From contig UQZH01000005.1 in NCBI GenBank assembly GCA_900545445.1, positions 1 through 64,000 on the forward strand: a stretch of DNA of 64,000 bases, read 5' to 3'. The notes under the pieces are model-generated. The model was given only the letters and a program-made list of their open reading frames with translations, ran no database searches and had not been told where the DNA came from. Below are positions 25,070 through 33,255 of this stretch, piece after piece. A program made the position numbers and the translations under genes. Numbering within the stretch: position 1 is the stretch's first letter; every line of letters starts with the position of its first letter. This DNA is from an uncultured Collinsella sp. Its GTDB lineage: Bacteria > Actinomycetota > Coriobacteriia > Coriobacteriales > Coriobacteriaceae.

Positions 25070-25816
25070 CTAGGCACGCGATTCCAGTGCTCCGCTAAAT
25101 AGCTTCACCATCTGCACGCGCGTGCCGGTGCCGTCTGTGCGACGAGCAACCTCCACGTTATCGACAAGCATACTCATAAGCTTGATACCACGGCCGCGTT
25201 CCTCAGATGCGACCGGTTCGCTCGCTCCATCGATAGAATAGCCGGCACCCCGATCAAGCACCTCAACCACGACGCGATCGCCATAGGCCTGAACCGTCAG
25301 GACGCACCCGATACCGCCCGCATGGTCATAGGCATTACCCAGCGCCTCCCCCGACGCCAACGCGACATCGTAGCGCTCGTCGCGGCGCAACGGAAGCGAT
25401 TCAAGGAGTTCGGCGATGCGATGTCGATAGTATGGAAGATTCTCGATACCCTGTCGGACCTCGACGCTCTTGCTCCATCGCGGCAACTCTCCCACCGGAA
25501 TAGCGGGAATCGACTCACGCGCCGGACCCGCAACATGAAGGATGTCGACAAGTCGGGCAATCTCCAAAAAGCGAATGATCTCATCGGAGGCGTTAACGAG
25601 CGAAAGCAGGCCCTCTCGCCTCATGAGCTCTCTGGCACGTGTAAGCAAAAACGCCAAACCCGTCGAGTCGATAAAGCCCACGGCCTGGCAATTGATGACA
25701 ACGCGACGCACGCCCCGGTCGATAAGATTATCCAACCGTGGACGCAGCACGGACACCGAGGCGATGTCGACATCACCCGGTGGCGTCAGAACCGCTATGT
25801 CATTCCACTCATTCAT
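25070..25816 (-). CDS. Fused STAS anti-anti-sigma and RsbW-type kinase protein
   Basis: 248 residues from the ATG at 25816 (a TTG six codons upstream is possible; neither has a strong RBS). Residues 1-105 form a STAS domain like SpoIIAA/RsbV, with the phosphorylatable serine S51 in GFIDSTGLAF. Residues about 125-240 form a GHKL ATPase like RsbW/SpoIIAB: N-box EALGNAYDHA, G1 VLDRGAGYSI and G2 ERGRGIKLMSM. The two are normally separate partners that bind each other; here they are one chain. The PP2C phosphatase gene is immediately upstream on the same strand. No sigma factor gene is near. Confidence 0.8.
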   Translation of the reverse strand: MNEWNDIAVLTPPGDVDIASVSVLRPRLDNLIDRGVRRVVINCQAVGFIDSTGLAFLLTRARELMRREGLLSLVNASDEIIRFLEIARLVDILHVAGPARESIPAIPVGELPRWSKSVEVRQGIENLPYYRHRIAELLESLPLRRDERYDVALASGEALGNAYDHAGGIGCVLTVQAYGDRVVVEVLDRGAGYSIDGASEPVASEERGRGIKLMSMLVDNVEVARRTDGTGTRVQMVKLFSGALESRA

Positions 25817-25897
25817 ACGACCATGGTTCCCCAAAAGAGCTCGCTCGATGCATACGTATCTGCAACCGCGCAGATTTTGCCCGTCAAGTATCGCGGT

Positions 25898-28243
25898 CTA
25901 CGATCGACCCCGTAAAAACTCAAGGGAAACCAGCGCAATGTCATCGTCCAGCGCCGACTCGGTAAAGCGGTCAAGCTCTCCCAAGACCTTACCGCAGATT
26001 CCCGATACACCCTCACCCGAGACAGAGAGCAAAAGGTCACGAAGGCGCTGCTCGCCAAAGAAAGCACCCGAGCGATCACGTGCTTCGATTGTTCCGTCGG
26101 TATACATGAATAGTATGTCACCAGGAGCGAACGTAAACACGCCTGTCTCGTACACCATGCTCTCAAAGGCGCCGATCACGCCCGATTGGCACCCAAGGAG
26201 CTCCACTTCTCCCCCTCGGGTTTCTCCGCCGCCAAGCGGCGTCGACGACGGTCTAATGACCATAGTGGGAGGATGTCCCGCAGAGCAGTAGGTAGCGCGA
26301 CCCGCTTTAAGATCAATCTTGGCGATAAACGCCGTCACGAACGTCTCGACCCTCGAAAAGCCCATGAGCATGCTATTGAGCGAGCGGGCCATACGGGCGG
26401 GCCCAGCACCCTCCCAGGCATAGGCCGTCAGCGCCGTCTTGACGAGCGCTGACATCGACGCCGCCTCGATTCCTTTGCCGGATACATCGCCCAAAATCAT
26501 AACGGCGCAATCGTCGGGAAGACGGACGAGCGTATAAAAGTCGCCGCCGACCAACGCCGAATTCGTTGCCGAAAGGTATACCGAATCGGTCGCGATACCC
26601 GGAACGTCACCAAGCGAATTTCTCATGCCAATCTGGAGGGTCTGAGCGATATGGCGCTCCTCGCGCTTTTGAGATTCGCCCTCGTAGATCAGTTCAAAGT
26701 CATGCGCCAAGTGCACCAAGTAGTCATATTCAAGGTCATCAATCGGCTCTTGACTACCGTCACGAAGCAGCAGCGCGCGCGTCGTCGGGCCTTTCGCAAC
26801 AGAAGCAGGAACGATCGCGTCGTTGCTGTGCTTGCCATCACCCTCAGAGCGCGGGTGCCCCGCCTCGATGCCGGTGTCGACGTAGAGACCCTGGCAAGGC
26901 AGACCATGCGCCCTAAGCCAGCCTCCCATAGGCATCGATTCGTCAACGCGAGTTATACGGACATGTTTAAGGTCCTCGGCACTCGTGCCGCCCAAAACAG
27001 ATGCCTCAAAGCCATCAGGGCCAGCCCCCAGACGTGCCGCTGGCGCCGTCGTGGAAAAGAAAAGTTTCTCGGGATCGTCCGGCAAAGCAACGCGACTGCC
27101 GCCTTCAAAATCTATGACATAGGAGCCCAGACTGGCGTCATACTCAACAGGGCAAAAATGACAGTTGAGCATATTGCAAATCTCGGACGATATAGCCTGG
27201 GTAGCCGCGGCGGAATCGTCTAGAAAGGTAAACAACTCATCACGTAAGACATTGAGCGAGCGGCCAAGCTCGGCCGTGCGACGAGAGCGAAGGCTCGATG
27301 CCATGCCGACCAGCTGGATAGACAGGTAATCGCAAATGACCTCGAGTACATTAACGTCATAGGCGAGCGGTGCCTGAGGGCGCTTCCAACCAACTTCCAG
27401 CACGCCAAGGATCTGCGTACCGTAAAAAACGGGAAGACAGATCTCGCTGCGGTACGGAGGCATATCCTGCACGCGCAACAGGTGCTTAGAACGATTGTCC
27501 AGGTCCATGAACATACCGGAGGCAGCCCTATCACCCTCAAGGTCCTGTTGAATCGACAAGCGACAGGCACGCGACTCGCGAAGAACATACGTCGGAATGC
27601 CAGCGCCATACGGCAAAAACTCGGGCAGGTAGCTGTCGTGCAGCTCCTTGGAGACACCGCGAAGCTTAAAACCGCCGCTCTCAGAAAAATAGATAGCGGC
27701 ACCCGAAGCATCGAGCGTTCCTACAAGCTGGTTCAAAACGATATCTAACAAACTGGGCAGCTCATCGGAGCCCACCGTGCTCATAATGACCGACAATGTA
27801 CCCGAGAGACGCTTATTCGCCACTCTAAGCTCCGAAAGCGCACGCTTGAGCTGACGGTCGTGCGAATACTGTTCTTCGATGCTATGGAGTGCCACCAGAA
27901 CGCGCGGCGCACGGCGGCCAAAGATTCGAGGCGGCGTAACCGAGCCGGCACAAACCAGGACGGGAATAAACGATCCGTCACTTAACTTGAGCATCAACTC
28001 GCTCTTTGTTCCATTGGTCTCAAAAGGAAGCCGATGCTCTGTCGCGCGTTCAAAAGCCGACGAGTACAAGAGGTCTTTAACGTCCCCGTTGATCACATCG
28101 GAACGCTCCTCGCACATCAAGTCGAGCAAGCGATTATTTACATGCAAAATGGTTCCGTCGAGCTCGCAGATAATGACAGCATCGCTCGTGATCTCGACCA
28201 ATTGGGCAACGTCCGCCCACTCATTGCGCTCAAGCGTTTCCAT
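25898..28243 (-). CDS. PAS/GAF-type sensor with SpoIIE-like PP2C phosphatase domain
   Basis: 781 residues from the ATG at 28243 (GAGG six bases upstream). A PAS domain comes first (about 10-110; IICELDGTILHVNNRLLDL), then a GAF-like region (about 150-310), a second less clear sensory region, and a C-terminal SpoIIE/RsbU phosphatase (about 570-780) with VGGDFYTLVRL, ILGDVSGKGIEAA, YCSAGHPP, MYTDGTIEARD and DDIALVSL, which hold the metal-binding aspartates. It has no membrane segment, so it senses a cytoplasmic signal. It would dephosphorylate a STAS protein, most likely the fused one encoded next to it. Confidence 0.85.
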   Translation of the reverse strand: METLERNEWADVAQLVEITSDAVIICELDGTILHVNNRLLDLMCEERSDVINGDVKDLLYSSAFERATEHRLPFETNGTKSELMLKLSDGSFIPVLVCAGSVTPPRIFGRRAPRVLVALHSIEEQYSHDRQLKRALSELRVANKRLSGTLSVIMSTVGSDELPSLLDIVLNQLVGTLDASGAAIYFSESGGFKLRGVSKELHDSYLPEFLPYGAGIPTYVLRESRACRLSIQQDLEGDRAASGMFMDLDNRSKHLLRVQDMPPYRSEICLPVFYGTQILGVLEVGWKRPQAPLAYDVNVLEVICDYLSIQLVGMASSLRSRRTAELGRSLNVLRDELFTFLDDSAAATQAISSEICNMLNCHFCPVEYDASLGSYVIDFEGGSRVALPDDPEKLFFSTTAPAARLGAGPDGFEASVLGGTSAEDLKHVRITRVDESMPMGGWLRAHGLPCQGLYVDTGIEAGHPRSEGDGKHSNDAIVPASVAKGPTTRALLLRDGSQEPIDDLEYDYLVHLAHDFELIYEGESQKREERHIAQTLQIGMRNSLGDVPGIATDSVYLSATNSALVGGDFYTLVRLPDDCAVMILGDVSGKGIEAASMSALVKTALTAYAWEGAGPARMARSLNSMLMGFSRVETFVTAFIAKIDLKAGRATYCSAGHPPTMVIRPSSTPLGGGETRGGEVELLGCQSGVIGAFESMVYETGVFTFAPGDILFMYTDGTIEARDRSGAFFGEQRLRDLLLSVSGEGVSGICGKVLGELDRFTESALDDDIALVSLEFLRGRS

Positions 28244-28268
28244 CGTGAACCTCACCGTCTATCGGTAA

Positions 28269-28291
28269 CAAAAAAGCCTCCGAAGAGGCTT
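28269..28291 (-). terminator. Terminator of tRNA-Leu
   Basis: AAGCCTC and GAGGCTT pair around 4 nt and are followed on the minus strand by TTTTTT. Confidence 0.88.
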
Positions 28292-28302
28292 CTCAAATGC
28301 GA

Positions 28303-28392
28303 TGGTGTCGGAGGCGGGACTTGAACCCGCATGACCAAAAAGCGGTCACTAGCACCTCAAGCTAGCGCGTCTGCCAATTCCGCCACTCCGAC
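28303..28392 (-). tRNA. tRNA-Leu (anticodon GAG)
   Basis: A class II tRNA with acceptor GTCGGAG/CTCCGAC, anticodon stem CTAGC/GCTAG with loop TTGAGGT, a long variable arm (TGACCGC..GGTCA), T-arm GCGGGTTCAAGTCCCGC and encoded CCA. Confidence 0.95.
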
Positions 28393-28449
28393 ATGCTATG
28401 TTGTTGATTCGCGGTTCGCTTTGTTGAACCCGCGCGTTCAACGAGGAAG

Positions 28450-28498
28450 ATAATAACCTATGTTTCGAGAACTGTGCAAGCACTTTTTAGAAAAAAGT
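28450..28498 (-). promoter_or_regulatory. tRNA-Leu promoter with upstream AT-rich palindrome
   Basis: TTGCAC and TTATTA (17-nt spacer; TATTAT at 18 is equal) lie about 60 nt before the tRNA. Directly upstream of the -35 box, ACTTTTT-N3-AAAAAGT (28482-28498) repeats the pattern seen at 22493 and 25008. Confidence 0.65.
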
Positions 28499-28536
28499 TT
28501 ACAAATTTGTAAATGCGCAGGTAGATCCGTATGTCC

Positions 28537-28661
28537 GGTCCCGTATCGGTGTTGCCTCCCGGCGCGTCCTCGGGCATGAGCGATATTTTGCTACGCACTT
28601 CGTGCTGCAAAATATCGCTCCCCCTGCGGAATGCGCCGGGAGGCAACACCGATACGGGACC
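28537..28661. repeat. 125-nt nested palindrome
   Basis: Perfect 29-nt arms (beginning GGTCCCGTATCGG) at 28537-28565 and 28633-28661 enclose a second perfect 13-nt pair (GAGCGATATTTTG and complement, 28578-28590 and 28608-28620), and GCAC/GTGC at the centre. Open frames across it are artefacts of the symmetry. Confidence 0.9.
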
Positions 28662-28721
28662 TACGGCCACACACTCCATGCACCGTTCTCAAACATGTTC
28701 TGGGGCTGATGCATATTTGGC

Positions 28722-28776
28722 GGCTCGGCTAAGCCGAGCCCTTATATACGGAGGCCGGAGCTAAAGCTCCGGCCTC
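28722..28776. other. Two tandem perfect hairpins
   Basis: GGCTCGGC/GCCGAGCC (28722-28740) is followed ten bases later by GAGGCCGGAGCT/AGCTCCGGCCTC (28751-28776). They may be a terminator or a small structured RNA; no gene adjoins on either strand. Confidence 0.5.
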
Positions 28777-28799
28777 ACTAAATTTCATATTAGATAAAG

Positions 28800-28821
28800 T
28801 GAGCGATCAAGGAATCGAACC
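28800..28821 (-). pseudogene. Fragment of a tRNA 3' end
   Basis: The minus strand has GGTTCGATTCC followed by TTGATCGCTCA, which reads as a T-loop and the 3' side of an acceptor stem. The 5' part of the T-stem no longer pairs and no anticodon or D-arm precedes it. It looks like a tRNA remnant or an old attachment site. Confidence 0.35.
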
Positions 28822-28840
28822 CCCCTGCAGTGGCAACACA

Positions 28841-28972
28841 GGGCCCGTGCTGGATTTAGTTTTCAGAACATTCCGCAGACCAGGAAACCCCCTTATCCGC
28901 AGCTCCGAAGGAGCAGGATAAGGGGGTTTCCATGGTCGAGGACGTTCTGAAAACTAAATCCAGCACGGGCCC
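28841..28972. repeat. 132-nt nested palindrome next to oppF
   Basis: Perfect 29-nt arms (beginning GGGCCCGTGCTGG) at 28841-28869 and 28944-28972 enclose a perfect 16-nt pair (GGAAACCCCCTTATCC and complement, 28883-28898 and 28916-28931) and a GCTCC/GGAGC tip. It starts 16 nt past the oppF stop codon and may act as its terminator, though no T run follows. Confidence 0.9.
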
Positions 28973-28988
28973 GGACAAGAACAACCGA

Positions 28989-30017
28989 CTACAGGTCGAT
29001 GTGCGATTCCTTGATCGGGAACGGCTCGGCGAAGTGGCAGGCGCAGCAGTGGCCCGGTGCAACTTCCTTAAACTCAGGAAGTTTCTCAGAGCAGATACCC
29101 TGCGCGATCGGGCAGCGGGTGTGGAAACGGCAACCGGTCGGCGGATCCAGCGGCGACGGCGGATCGCCGGCGAGGATGATGCGCTTACGGGTCTTCTGGA
29201 TATCCGGATCGGGAACCGGCACAGCAGACAACAGCGACTGCGTGTACGGATGGTGGGGCTCGCTGTAGAGCGTCTTCCAGTCAGAAACCTCGACCATCTT
29301 ACCCAGATACATAACGGCAACGCGATCGGAGATATGCTGCACAACAGACAGGTCGTGGGCAATAAACAGATACGCGGTACCAAACTTGTCCTGCAATTCC
29401 TTGAGCAGGTTCAAAACCTGAGCCTGAATGGATACATCCAGAGCGGAAACCGGCTCGTCGCAGATGATCAGCTTAGGCTTCAGAGCAAACGCGCGGGCAA
29501 TGCCGACACGCTGACGCTGACCGCCGGAGAACTCGTGCGGATAGCGGTTGATGTGCTCGGGGTTCAGACCGACGACGTCCAGCAGCTCGCGGACACGCTC
29601 AATGCGCTCTTCCTTAGTGCCCACGCCGTGAATGGTCATGGGCTCGGAGACGATCTCGCCGATGGTCATACGGGGATTCAGCGAAGCATAAGGATCCTGG
29701 AAGATAAACTGCATCTCACGACGCATGTCCTTGATCTCATGCTTGCTCATCTCGGCAACATCTTTGCCCTGGAAGAACACCTTGCCGGCGGTCGGCTTGG
29801 TCAGACGCATGATAGTGCGGCCCGTGGTGGATTTACCGCAACCAGACTCGCCAACCAGACCAAAGGTCTCGCCAGGATAAATCTCAAAAGAGATGTCGTT
29901 TACAGCAGAGACGACGCGCTTGGAAAAACGCTTGGCGAACATGCCGGACTCTGCGGGAAACTCCTTGGAGAGGTGCTCGACCTTCAGCAGTGGAGTGCGC
30001 TCGTTATTGTCTGCCAT
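28989..30017 (-). CDS. oppF: Oligopeptide ABC transporter ATPase OppF
   Basis: 342 residues. One of two ATPases of the peptide importer. Walker A is GLVGESGCGKST, the signature FSGGQRQRVGIARA, Walker B KLIICDEPVSALD, and the C-terminal oligopeptide domain carries the CRFHTRCPIAQGIC cysteine block. It abuts the oppD stop codon without a gap. It is the last gene of oppA-B-C-D-F. Confidence 0.92.
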   Translation of the reverse strand: MADNNERTPLLKVEHLSKEFPAESGMFAKRFSKRVVSAVNDISFEIYPGETFGLVGESGCGKSTTGRTIMRLTKPTAGKVFFQGKDVAEMSKHEIKDMRREMQFIFQDPYASLNPRMTIGEIVSEPMTIHGVGTKEERIERVRELLDVVGLNPEHINRYPHEFSGGQRQRVGIARAFALKPKLIICDEPVSALDVSIQAQVLNLLKELQDKFGTAYLFIAHDLSVVQHISDRVAVMYLGKMVEVSDWKTLYSEPHHPYTQSLLSAVPVPDPDIQKTRKRIILAGDPPSPLDPPTGCRFHTRCPIAQGICSEKLPEFKEVAPGHCCACHFAEPFPIKESHIDL

Positions 30018-31109
30018 TTACGCCTCGCCTCCCTTCTTGGAATCCTTGCGCGTACGGGACGTCTCAGGAGCGTTCTTGAGGAACTCGGGGTCACCGGAAT
30101 AGTGGCACGCAGAATAGTGACCGGACTCGGTGACAACGCGCTCAGGGCGCTGCTTGCGGCACTTGTCCGTCGCGTAGGGGCAACGAGGAGAGAAGACGCA
30201 GCCCTCAGGCAGGTTCATGAGCGAAGGCGGGTTGCCGTGAATCGGCGTCAGCGGCTTCTTCTCTTCGATTGCCTGCTCCGGGATGGAGCGGATAAGACCC
30301 CAGGTGTAGGGGTGGCGGCTCTCGTAGAAGATTTCCTCAGCAGTACCGAACTCAACGGGGCGGCCGGCGTACATAACCATGATCTTATCGGCCATATCGG
30401 CGACAACACCCAGGTCATGGGTAATCATGATGATGGCGTTGCCGTTCTTCTCCTGCATCTCCTGCATGAGCTCGATAATCTGAGCCTGGATGGTAACGTC
30501 CAGGGCAGTCGTGGGCTCGTCGGCAATCAGAATATCGGGATCGCAGGCAAGGGCCATGGCAATCATGACTCGCTGACGCATACCGCCAGAGAACTGGTGC
30601 GGATACTCATTGACGCGCTTCTCGGGCTCGGGGATACCCACGAGGTCCAAAAGCTCGGTGGCACGCTTGAGCGCCTCCTGCTTGGAGTAGCCACGGTGCA
30701 GACGAAGACCCTCGCCCACCTGCTTGCCGATCTTATAGACCGGGTTCAAGGAGGTCATAGGATCCTGGAAGATCATCGCGATATCGTTGCCGCGAATGTG
30801 CTGCATCTCTTCCTCGGTCATTTCGAGGATGGAGCGGCCGCGATAGCGAACGTCACCGCCCTCGATCTTTCCCGGAGGCATCGAGATGAGGCCCATGATG
30901 GTCATGGCGGTCACGGACTTACCGGAGCCGGACTCACCGACGACGCCCAGGGTCTCGCCGCGATCGAGCGTGTAGGACACGCCGTCGACAGCGCGAACGA
31001 CGCCATCCTCGGTGTGGAAATACATCTTAAGGTCATCGACCTCGAGCAGATGCTGGCCCTCAGGAACCGGCTGGTCCTTCAGGTCCACATAGTTCTTGTT
31101 CTTCTTCAT
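30018..31109 (-). CDS. oppD: Oligopeptide ABC transporter ATPase OppD
   Basis: 363 residues, the partner ATPase. Walker [16 protein letters not shown], signature [14 protein letters not shown], Walker [13 protein letters not shown], and [19 protein letters not shown] in the C-terminal oligopeptide domain, where cysteines may bind a cluster in some homologues. FSGGMRQRV is typical of OppD/DppD, FSGGQRQRV of OppF. The ATG lies two bases after the oppC stop. Confidence 0.92.
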   Translation of the reverse strand: MKKNKNYVDLKDQPVPEGQHLLEVDDLKMYFHTEDGVVRAVDGVSYTLDRGETLGVVGESGSGKSVTAMTIMGLISMPPGKIEGGDVRYRGRSILEMTEEEMQHIRGNDIAMIFQDPMTSLNPVYKIGKQVGEGLRLHRGYSKQEALKRATELLDLVGIPEPEKRVNEYPHQFSGGMRQRVMIAMALACDPDILIADEPTTALDVTIQAQIIELMQEMQEKNGNAIIMITHDLGVVADMADKIMVMYAGRPVEFGTAEEIFYESRHPYTWGLIRSIPEQAIEEKKPLTPIHGNPPSLMNLPEGCVFSPRCPYATDKCRKQRPERVVTESGHYSACHYSGDPEFLKNAPETSRTRKDSKKGGEA

Positions 31110-31111
31110 CC

Positions 31112-32047
31112 TTATGCGTCCTTCATCTTGACGTCGAGGGCGTCGCGCAGACCGTCACCCAGCAGGGTGAAGGCGAGCACCGTCGAGAGAATTGCCAGAC
31201 CGGGCATGATCATCATCCAGGGAGCGGTCAGAAGATACTGCTGACCGTCCTGAATCATGGAGCCCCACGAAGGCGTAGGCGGAATAACGCCCATGCCGAG
31301 GAAGGACAGAGCGGACTCGGTCAGAATGGCGCCACCAATGTTCATGGTCGCGTAGACCACGATGGAGGCGACGGAGTTCGGGAAGATGTGACGCACGACG
31401 ATACGAGCATCAGATGCACCCATCGCGCGCGCTGCATCAACATAGTCGTTTTCCTTGACCGTCAAGATTGCAGAGCGGAAGACGCGCGCAATCGAAGGCC
31501 AGCCAAGAATGCCGATGGCGATAAAGACGTTCTGAAGACCACGGCCGATAACGGCGATCATGGCGACAACGAACAGCACGTACGGGAACGCCAGGAAGAT
31601 GTCCGCACAGCGCATGATGATCGTATCCCAAATGCCGCCGTAGAAACCGGCCAGGGCGCCCATGACCAGACCGATCAATGTGGAGATGGCGGTGGCCATG
31701 ATACCGACAGAAAGCGAAACGCGTGCACCGTAGATAACGCGGACGAGAATGTCGCGACCGAGGGCATCGGTGCCAAACGGGTGCTCGGCACACGGAGCCA
31801 GTAGCGATGTCTCGGCCATGGTGGTCGAATCGGAAGCCGTCGGCGAACCGAGCCAGGGCTTAGCCCACAGATCTGCGGTCAGGGCAACCACAACGACGAT
31901 GATGATCCAGCAGACACCGATAACGGCGAGCTTGTTCTTACGAAGACGCTTAAAAGCGTCGCCCCACAGCGTGCGGGACTTGGCGGGAGCAGATGCGACC
32001 TTGGTGGCGGTAGCCTGCTCCTGAGACTGAGAATCAGTTTCCTGCAT
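31112..32047 (-). CDS. oppC: Oligopeptide ABC transporter permease OppC
   Basis: 311 residues. A charged N-terminal tail of about 35 residues precedes six membrane spans. The coupling motif is in DYVDAARAMGASDARIVVRHIFPN (EAA loop), which contacts an ATPase. FGTDALGRDILVRVIYGARVSL near residue 95 is the DppC/OppC signature. It is 14 nt from oppB. Confidence 0.92.
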   Translation of the reverse strand: MQETDSQSQEQATATKVASAPAKSRTLWGDAFKRLRKNKLAVIGVCWIIIVVVVALTADLWAKPWLGSPTASDSTTMAETSLLAPCAEHPFGTDALGRDILVRVIYGARVSLSVGIMATAISTLIGLVMGALAGFYGGIWDTIIMRCADIFLAFPYVLFVVAMIAVIGRGLQNVFIAIGILGWPSIARVFRSAILTVKENDYVDAARAMGASDARIVVRHIFPNSVASIVVYATMNIGGAILTESALSFLGMGVIPPTPSWGSMIQDGQQYLLTAPWMMIMPGLAILSTVLAFTLLGDGLRDALDVKMKDA

Positions 32048-32061
32048 GAGACGTACCTCCC

Positions 32062-33099
32062 TTAGGCCTTATCCGACGGACCGCCAAGGCGGATGCGCGG
32101 GTCGAGGAATGCATAGCTAATGTCGACGAGCAGGTTGATCACCATGACGACGACGACGATGAGCGTAACGCCGCCCATAACGATGGGCCAGTCACGCATG
32201 CTAATGGCGCGATAGACCTCATAGCCGATACCGGGCCAGTTGAAGACCGTCTCGGTCAGGATGGCGCCCGAAAGCATGCCGCCAAAGTCGACACCAATAT
32301 AGGTAACGACGGGGATGAGTGCATTCTTAAGCGCATGCTTGACGATGATCGCACGATTGGAGAGACCCTTGGCCTTTGCCGTACGGATGTAATCCTGGTT
32401 CATGACGTCAAGCAGCTGCGAGCGCATAATGCGCGCAGCATAAGCGGTCGAAACCGAAGCCAGCGTAATGGTCGGAAGCACATAGTGCATCCAATCCTGA
32501 TACTGAGAGCTGGAACCGCCGGCACCCGAGATCGGCATGGAGATTGCACCGCCCGTGGCGTCCTTGAGGATGACGCCAAAGAACAGCTGCAGCAACATAC
32601 CGAGCCAGAAGGCCGGGACCGCAACGAGGATCGACGTGGTGAGCGTTACCAAAATATCCCAGAAGGAATAACGCTTTACCGCCGAAATGATACCCGCACC
32701 GATACCCATAATTGCCTCGAGCACGATGGCACATGCGGCAAGTTTGACCGTATACGGATACTTCTGGGCAAAGATTTCCGTAACCGGCAGCTTGCGCTGA
32801 TACGAATTGCCCAGATCGCCATGAAGCAGGCCGTTCATGTAATACAAGTAACGGTCCACGAGCGACGTTTGAACGGGGTCGCCGTTCTCGTCAAGGATCG
32901 CGTTGCCGTCCTCGTCCGCCTGGACCAGGTGATAGCGAACGCGAAGCTGAAGCTCCACCTCGGGGGACAGAGCCTTGTCTCCACCGATCAGCTTGATCGG
33001 ATCTCCCGGCACGATATTCTGGAGGGCGAACAGAATCAGCGTAACGCCCAAAAACACCGGGATGAACTGAAGCACACGTTTAACGATGTACTTACCCAT
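32062..33099 (-). CDS. oppB: Oligopeptide ABC transporter permease OppB
   Basis: 345 residues with the typical opening MGKYIVKRVLQFIPVFLGVT and six predicted spans. The EAA loop is DYIRTAKAKGLSNRAIIVKHALKNA. A larger than usual external loop (about 50-105) with many charged residues follows the first span. A hairpin separates it from oppA upstream. Confidence 0.92.
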   Translation of the reverse strand: MGKYIVKRVLQFIPVFLGVTLILFALQNIVPGDPIKLIGGDKALSPEVELQLRVRYHLVQADEDGNAILDENGDPVQTSLVDRYLYYMNGLLHGDLGNSYQRKLPVTEIFAQKYPYTVKLAACAIVLEAIMGIGAGIISAVKRYSFWDILVTLTTSILVAVPAFWLGMLLQLFFGVILKDATGGAISMPISGAGGSSSQYQDWMHYVLPTITLASVSTAYAARIMRSQLLDVMNQDYIRTAKAKGLSNRAIIVKHALKNALIPVVTYIGVDFGGMLSGAILTETVFNWPGIGYEVYRAISMRDWPIVMGGVTLIVVVVMVINLLVDISYAFLDPRIRLGGPSDKA

Positions 33100-33129
33100 A
33101 CCACTCCCCTATCTAGGGATTAACCTAAA

Positions 33130-33159
33130 TGGGATGCCGATCGCCAGACCGGCATCCCA
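33130..33159 (-). terminator. Attenuating hairpin between oppA and oppB
   Basis: TGGGATGCCG and CGGCATCCCA pair perfectly around 10 nt, followed on the minus strand by TTTAGG. The T run is weak, so partial read-through into oppB is likely. Confidence 0.6.
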
Positions 33160-33255
33160 AAATTACCATCAGCCAGTTTACCCCAGGTTAGGGAGAACTG
33201 TATGTTTCCCATGAGGTCTACGTAAATACTTGACCCTCACGGAAGCTGCAAACTC

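Noticed and set aside
28458..28764. Two opposite small ORFs sharing the peptide GPVSVLPPGA
   Set aside because: Both cross the 28537-28661 palindrome, so the shared peptide follows from the symmetry and not from a gene.
28537..28972. Invertible promoter (phase switch) between inverted repeats
   Set aside because: The segments between the arms are themselves palindromic, so inversion would hardly change them, and no promoter or recombinase gene is seen nearby.
28932..31244. A 770-codon open frame on the plus strand
   Set aside because: Antisense to oppF and oppD, and its start lies inside a palindrome. The minus-strand ABC motifs are unmistakable.
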